A DNA stretch of 9,473 bases from DASVCS01 sp036381495 (lineage in GTDB: Bacteria > Gemmatimonadota > Gemmatimonadetes > Longimicrobiales > RSA9). The DNA lies in the NCBI GenBank assembly GCA_036381495.1, contig DASVCS010000075.1:1-9473 (forward strand), in the 5' to 3' direction. Under the pieces are notes generated by a model. That model was not told the DNA's origin. It made no database searches and worked only from the letters and a program-made list of their open reading frames with translations. The position numbers and the translations under genes were made by a program. Shown here one piece after another: positions 6,258-9,473 of the stretch (position 1 is the stretch's first letter; every line of letters starts with the position of its first letter).

Positions 6258-6721
6258 GGCTGCCCGTCCAACTCCGTGGTCGTGAACTGCACCGCCAGCG
6301 CTGCGTACTGCGAATCCGTCTCGCGTAGCCCCGTGAGGCCGATCTGGACCTGTCCGACCTCGGCGATCGTGCCGCGCCCCGGGATGCGATCCACGATGCG
6401 CCGGAGCGCGTGCGCGTAGATCGCGAGATGCTTCTGCGCGTCCAGGTCCGCGAGTTGGAACCACACTAGCCATTGGAATGTGAACTCGCCCTCCCAGCGC
6501 TGTTGCGACTGCGAGTCCAACCGCGGCGCGTCGGTCCAGAACTGCTGAAGGGCGGGGTACGCCTCGAACTCCCCCGGGAACTTGATCCGCCAGGTCGAGA
6601 TCTCGGCGGGCCCCGGCACGATCACGCCCTTCGCATTGGCCACCGCCGCCACCTCCGCGGCGAGCCCGATCGTCGGGTCCCGGAGCAACTCATCCAGCGT
6701 CTTCAGCTGATCGTAGATCAC
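6254..6721 (-). CDS. Tail terminator / tail completion-like protein
   Basis: A 155-residue protein from a GTG start at 6721 to TGA at 6254. It begins (V)IYDQLKTLDELLRDP and has an alternating strand and helix pattern, with FQWLVWFQLADLDAQKHLA, a helix HALRRIVDRIPG and a closing beta section ALAVQFTTTELDGQP. In siphophage clusters this place, after the head-tail joining protein and before the tail tube, is held by the terminator that caps the tail (lambda gpU type) or a closely related neck protein. Start choice: GGAG lies 8 nt upstream and the GTG overlaps the previous stop as GTGA, suggesting translational coupling. Family assignment rests mainly on size, order and overall pattern. Confidence 0.62.
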   Translation of the reverse strand: MIYDQLKTLDELLRDPTIGLAAEVAAVANAKGVIVPGPAEISTWRIKFPGEFEAYPALQQFWTDAPRLDSQSQQRWEGEFTFQWLVWFQLADLDAQKHLAIYAHALRRIVDRIPGRGTIAEVGQVQIGLTGLRETDSQYAALAVQFTTTELDGQP

Positions 6722-7026
6722 GCCGGCATCTCCGCGAGCAGGACCTGTGTCAGGGCCCCATCGTCGATGGGGACGATGTCCCGGGCCCGGTACGTGGTCC
6801 CGTCCACGACGGGGGTCGCATCGAGCGCGAGGCCCGGCAGCGCGCCGGTCGCGATTGTGAGCACGACCCGCGTGCCGTACCCTCGCCCCCCGTCCAGCTC
6901 GACCGCGGCGCGCTCGAGGTGGCCGTACGTCGGGACCCCGGGGCCGCGCCAGGATCCGCCGTCCAGCGTGACCGGCACTCCGCCGGTCCGCCGGAGCATC
7001 GCCTCGAGCTGCGCCACGGTCTGCAT
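6718..7026 (-). CDS. Head-tail joining / head completion protein
   Basis: A 102-residue protein starting MQTVAQLEAMLRRTGGVPV. After an N-terminal helix the sequence alternates short beta strands: VPVTLDGGSW, HLERAAVELDGG, RVVLTIATGALPGL, then ATPVVDGTTYRARDIVPIDDG and LTQVLLAEM. The pattern of a strand, a V-V-D-G-x-x-Y-R core and a final strand resembles the lambda gpFII-like head-tail joining family, small beta-barrel proteins that cap the packaged head and receive the tail. Its position after the capsid gene and before the tail terminator agrees. No clear Shine-Dalgarno sequence precedes the ATG; instead a small hairpin abuts it, suggesting coupling to the gene upstream. Fold assignment is from pattern recognition. 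Confidence 0.68.
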   Translation of the reverse strand: MQTVAQLEAMLRRTGGVPVTLDGGSWRGPGVPTYGHLERAAVELDGGRGYGTRVVLTIATGALPGLALDATPVVDGTTYRARDIVPIDDGALTQVLLAEMPA

Positions 7027-7046
7027 GGGCGGTTTATTTGCCGCCC
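7027..7046 (-). promoter_or_regulatory. Hairpin abutting the head-tail joining start codon
   Basis: In the transcript, GGGCGG pairs with CCGCCC around the 8-nt loop CAAATAAA, and the ATG at 7026 follows directly. The loop holds the TAA stop (7036-7034) of the preceding small gene. No Shine-Dalgarno sequence is visible for the ATG. Ribosomes ending at this stop would open the stem and could reinitiate 7 nt on, so this looks like a translational coupling element. Inferred, not tested. Confidence 0.4.
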
Positions 7047-7243
7047 TTGTCTTCGGCCTTCGCCGCGGCCTCGACGGCCTTGCCGCGGCGGATCAGCGCC
7101 CGGCCGAACGACTCGGACACGGTGTGCGTGGACTTGGGGAGCAGCGTCTCCCCCTCCTCGCCGATCACCGCGCCGACCATGGTGATGCGGATCTTGCGTT
7201 CTCCCAGTGCCACGACTTCACCCCTCGTGTTGATCAGTGCCAT
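7034..7243 (-). CDS. Small protein after the capsid gene, unknown function
   Basis: A 69-residue protein starting MALINTRGEVVALGERKIRI and ending in a lysine-rich tail (KAVEAAAKAEDKGGK). The middle contains a turn-rich beta part (VGAVIGEEGETLLPKSTHTV) followed by SFGRALIRRGKAVEA, which resembles the A-x-x-L-I-x-x-G-K-A-V ending of small uncharacterised phage proteins placed just after major capsid genes. Start is secure: ATG 7243 with GAGG 8 nt upstream. By position it is analogous to lambda gpFI, an accessory factor of head maturation or packaging, but no sequence similarity is claimed. It could also be a minor capsid cement protein. Confidence 0.65.
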   Translation of the reverse strand: MALINTRGEVVALGERKIRITMVGAVIGEEGETLLPKSTHTVSESFGRALIRRGKAVEAAAKAEDKGGK

Positions 7244-7263
7244 TGGTTTCGCCTCGCATGGCC

Positions 7264-7290
7264 GGGGGAGGGGACTATTCCCGCTCCCCC
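7264..7290 (-). other. GC hairpin between capsid gene and next gene
   Basis: Inverted repeat 14 nt after the capsid stop codon: 7 bp (GGGGGAG with CTCCCCC), a single unpaired base, 3 more G-C pairs and a 6-nt loop. No U-tract follows on the minus strand, so it is not a standard intrinsic terminator. A role in stabilising the 3' end of capsid message or as a partial terminator is plausible. The 61-nt gap holds no gene. Confidence 0.5.
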
Positions 7291-7304
7291 GTGCCGGGTG
7301 TGCG

Positions 7305-8729
7305 TCAGACGATCGCCGCGTCGTTGATGACCGCGAACGACTCGGGGTTCCGCAGGGCGGTTCCGACCATCTGGAACGCGGTCACCTCGATCAACGCCTG
7401 CTTCTTCAGGCGGAACGGGTCCACGACCAGCTCGTACGCCCCGAAGTAGCCGATCAACAGCTGGCTCCACACGCCGAACAGGATCGCGTGCAGGTTCGTG
7501 CCCGTGCCCTTCGTGAGGTTCGACGGGACCTGCGTCGAGACCTCGGCGCGGTAGCCGTTGACCTCGCCGCCCATCCAGATCGGCATGCCGTTCGTGCCCG
7601 GGAACATCTCCGTGGTCTTCAGCTTGCCGCGGACGCCGGGCGTGGTCAGGTACGCGAGCGTGCCGATGTCGGCGTTGTCGGTCGCGACCTCCGTCTCGAG
7701 CTGCACGATGTGCACGAACGTCGGCGCGCCGCCGTTCGCGCCGATCGGCACGACGTTGACGCCAGGCGTGTTCAGGATCCCGACCGGCGAGTCGCCGGCC
7801 GAGGGCCCGTCGATCGCGGCCTTGTCGATGCCGAGCGCCGTGATCGTGTTCAGGTCGTTCTGCACGAACGCGTCGATGTCGATCGACGACTCCGTGAGGA
7901 GCTGCCGGCTGTAGGCCGTGCTCGCCGACCCGCTCTTCGGGCTGAGCAGCACCTGGCCGATCACGGCGTCCGAATCGGCCACGTCCGTCCCAGGGTTCTC
8001 TGCAACCCAGGTCCACTGGCTCGACCCGGTCTGCCGCGGGAACGCGATCGGCGACCGCAGTCCGGTGAGCGTCGTGGCGCCGAGCGCGATGACGCGCATC
8101 CGCGGCCGCAGCATGTCGATCAGCTCGCCGCCCTCGGTGAACACGGTGTTCCCGCCGGCGGTAGGAGTACCCGTCTGCAGCGCGGCGAGCCGGGCGCCGA
8201 GCGAGGGGTCGAGCATCGAAATCCGCTGGACCAGCGCCGGGTCGATCTGCCCGAGCGCGCCCATCCCCATCGCCACGGCGTCGCGCGCGCGGACCCGGGT
8301 CGGCACCAGGATGCCGCCCTGGTACTTGTAGTCGCGCGGCAGCTTCTTCTGGATCTCGTCCGAGATCTCCCGCTCGAAGCCGTCATCCTCCGGCGGCTGG
8401 CTGCCCTCCCGGCGGGCGACCTGGCCCATGATGGCGCGGCGGATGGAGTAGCGCCTGGCCTCCTTCTCGGACATCTCGACCGCCGGCGTGGTCATGGCCT
8501 TCAGGTTCTTCCGCGCCTCCTTGGCGATCTCGATGCCGATCTCGCCGACCGACCGGCCGCTCCGGATGTAGTCCGCGGCGCGGTCCATGATGCCGTGCGC
8601 CGAGCACAGCTCGACGATCTGCGCGGCGCGGGTCTGCTCCGCCTCGCGGTCCGCGCCGACCTGCACCGCCGGCTTCGCGGCGGCGTCCGTTGCGGCCCGC
8701 TCCGGGGCCGCGGTGTCCGTCGTGGACAT
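7305..8729 (-). CDS. Scaffold-capsid precursor from internal start (HK97-fold major capsid)
   Basis: Predicted separate product nested in frame inside the protease fusion: 474 residues starting MSTTDTAAPERAATD. The ATG at 8729 has GAGGAG 9 nt upstream, the strongest signal in this part of the ORF. Residues about 15-185 are charged and helical (ADREAEQTRAAQIVEL, later IQKKLPRDYKYQGG), fitting an N-terminal scaffolding or delta domain that the prohead protease removes. Residues about 187-474 form the HK97-type capsid: TVFTEGGELIDMLRPRMRVI, SPIAFPRQTGSSQWTWVAEN, YSRQLLTESSIDIDAFVQND, WMGGEVNGYRA and FGAYELVVDPFRLKKQALIE. The N-terminal ATG at 8750 has no good ribosome binding site. Capsid identity is very likely; use of this start is inferred. 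Confidence 0.8.
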   Translation of the reverse strand: MSTTDTAAPERAATDAAAKPAVQVGADREAEQTRAAQIVELCSAHGIMDRAADYIRSGRSVGEIGIEIAKEARKNLKAMTTPAVEMSEKEARRYSIRRAIMGQVARREGSQPPEDDGFEREISDEIQKKLPRDYKYQGGILVPTRVRARDAVAMGMGALGQIDPALVQRISMLDPSLGARLAALQTGTPTAGGNTVFTEGGELIDMLRPRMRVIALGATTLTGLRSPIAFPRQTGSSQWTWVAENPGTDVADSDAVIGQVLLSPKSGSASTAYSRQLLTESSIDIDAFVQNDLNTITALGIDKAAIDGPSAGDSPVGILNTPGVNVVPIGANGGAPTFVHIVQLETEVATDNADIGTLAYLTTPGVRGKLKTTEMFPGTNGMPIWMGGEVNGYRAEVSTQVPSNLTKGTGTNLHAILFGVWSQLLIGYFGAYELVVDPFRLKKQALIEVTAFQMVGTALRNPESFAVINDAAIV

Positions 8730-9473
8730 AGCGTCCGTCTCCTCGGCCATATGGGCCGCATTGGGTTCCGGGGTCTCACTACTCGCCGCCGACCCGCCCC
8801 CGTTCGGATCGACGTCGTCTTCGGGTTCGTCCACGGGGAGGGCTTCGTCCTCCTCGTCTTCCTCTTCGTCGTCTTCGTCTTCGTCCGGTTCGTCGGGCGG
8901 ATCCTGCGCCTCGGCCCGGAACACCACCGTCTGCGGCGATGCCGCCTCGAACCCGTCCACCGCGGCAGGGCGCGCCGTCGCCACTGTCGCGACAACGGCG
9001 CCTTCCGCGCCCTCCGCCAACGCCCGAGCAGGTTCCGCCGCCGCGCCGAGGAACGTGCTGATCTGCCGCCTGCGGTCGATGCCCACGTCGGCCAGGACCT
9101 CTTCCAGCGTCGCGATCCGGTCCGCCATGCCGAGCTCGACCGCCTGCTCCGCGAGCGCGGTCCGGCCCTGACCCCAGTCCCTGAGCACGCGAGAGACGGA
9201 CACGCCGCGCTGGCGCGCTACCGCGCGCACGAACGCGTCGTAGTACGTCTCGATCTGCGCCTGCATGTGCGCGAGCGCGTCCGGCGAGAGCGGCTCGAAG
9301 GGGTTGCCCTCGGCCTTGTGCTCGCCGGCGCGAATCACGGTCGCCGTGACGCCGTCCATCTCCAGCATCCGGCTGAACTCGAGGTGGACGCCGTAGACGC
9401 CGATTGATCCGACCTCGCCGCTCGGCGTGACCACGAACTCGCTCGCCGCCGTGCCGATCCAGTAGGCCGCGGA
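7305..9473 (-). CDS. S49 prohead protease fused in frame to scaffold and major capsid (partial)
   Basis: One uninterrupted frame of 722 visible codons, cut by the right edge. The first residues, SAAYWIGTAASEFVVTPS then GEVGSIGV, match the active-site region of S49 proteases such as lambda gpC; the edge residue Ser (codon 9471-9473) aligns with the catalytic serine, and GEHKAEGNP carries the lysine (codon 9315-9317) 52 residues later, the same spacing I count in lambda gpC. The protease domain ends near the codon for ADVGIDRRR (about 9075). A low-complexity linker follows, with a 14-residue run of only Asp and Glu, then the scaffold and HK97 capsid parts described under the internal start. Fusion products of prohead protease and capsid are known in prophages. 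The full-length form could serve as a minor protease carrier built into the prohead. The missing N-terminus and true start lie beyond the window. Confidence 0.85.
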   Translation of the reverse strand, partial: SAAYWIGTAASEFVVTPSGEVGSIGVYGVHLEFSRMLEMDGVTATVIRAGEHKAEGNPFEPLSPDALAHMQAQIETYYDAFVRAVARQRGVSVSRVLRDWGQGRTALAEQAVELGMADRIATLEEVLADVGIDRRRQISTFLGAAAEPARALAEGAEGAVVATVATARPAAVDGFEAASPQTVVFRAEAQDPPDEPDEDEDDEEEDEEDEALPVDEPEDDVDPNGGGSAASSETPEPNAAHMAEETDAMSTTDTAAPERAATDAAAKPAVQVGADREAEQTRAAQIVELCSAHGIMDRAADYIRSGRSVGEIGIEIAKEARKNLKAMTTPAVEMSEKEARRYSIRRAIMGQVARREGSQPPEDDGFEREISDEIQKKLPRDYKYQGGILVPTRVRARDAVAMGMGALGQIDPALVQRISMLDPSLGARLAALQTGTPTAGGNTVFTEGGELIDMLRPRMRVIALGATTLTGLRSPIAFPRQTGSSQWTWVAENPGTDVADSDAVIGQVLLSPKSGSASTAYSRQLLTESSIDIDAFVQNDLNTITALGIDKAAIDGPSAGDSPVGILNTPGVNVVPIGANGGAPTFVHIVQLETEVATDNADIGTLAYLTTPGVRGKLKTTEMFPGTNGMPIWMGGEVNGYRAEVSTQVPSNLTKGTGTNLHAILFGVWSQLLIGYFGAYELVVDPFRLKKQALIEVTAFQMVGTALRNPESFAVINDAAIV
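8739..8744 (-). promoter_or_regulatory. Internal ribosome binding site for the capsid precursor
   Basis: GAGGAG within the fused protease-capsid frame, 9 nt before ATG 8729. It also codes for two glutamates of the fusion, so it may be chance, but its strength and its place exactly between the acidic linker and the scaffold domain favour a working internal start. Confidence 0.6.
8808..8903 (-). repeat. Acidic low-complexity linker (Asp/Glu codon run)
   Basis: Of 32 consecutive codons, 23 encode Asp or Glu, including 14 in a row. At the DNA level this is a degenerate GAC/GAG/GAA triplet repeat, prone to length change by slippage without breaking the frame. It separates the protease domain from the scaffold-capsid part. 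Acidic tails are common in phage scaffolding and protease proteins; the exact role here is not known. Confidence 0.75.

Noticed and set aside
7038..9407. 789-codon open frame on the plus strand
   Set aside because: It is antisense to the protease-capsid gene and its translation is arginine-rich and low in complexity. Such shadows are expected in GC-rich coding DNA with GC-biased third positions.

Overview
The window is a piece of the late structural region of a tailed phage or prophage with a long non-contractile tail. It is very GC-rich, with short intergenic gaps and many four-base stop/start overlaps. All recognisable structural genes lie on the minus strand, so the region reads from right to left. 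No integrase, tRNA, rRNA, CRISPR array or insertion sequence is visible. The host cannot be named from the sequence; the GC content and codon use fit a high-GC bacterium such as a proteobacterium or actinobacterium, which is inference only.

Head module (about 7030-9473). The right edge cuts into an S49-family (lambda gpC-like) prohead protease. It continues in the same reading frame, through an acidic linker, into a scaffold-like domain and an HK97-fold major capsid protein. A strong internal ribosome binding site and ATG at 8729 would also yield a separate 474-residue capsid precursor. A small 69-residue protein and a head-tail joining protein follow.

Tail module (225-6721). In order of transcription: a tail-terminator-like protein, a 43-residue gene held between two ATGA overlaps, the major tail tube protein, two tail assembly chaperones made from one locus by a programmed -1 ribosomal frameshift, the tape measure protein, a distal-tail-like protein with a possible discoidin-like N-terminus, and a tail fibre/spike protein with carbohydrate-binding-like domains. 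A partial gene of unknown function runs off the left edge.

The most notable features outside plain gene content are: (1) a complete frameshift cassette at 4761-4800, with a T TTT TTA slippery heptamer in correct phase, a 6-nt spacer and a GC-rich hairpin; (2) a tiny plus-strand ORF at 1555-1707 whose C-terminus reads as a helix-turn-helix of the type seen in phage HNH/homing proteins, filling what would otherwise be the longest gap in the tail operon; (3) the in-frame protease-scaffold-capsid arrangement with its internal start; and (4) several strong RNA hairpins after the two most highly expressed structural genes (capsid and tail tube), plus a small hairpin that may couple translation of the head-tail joining protein to the gene before it.
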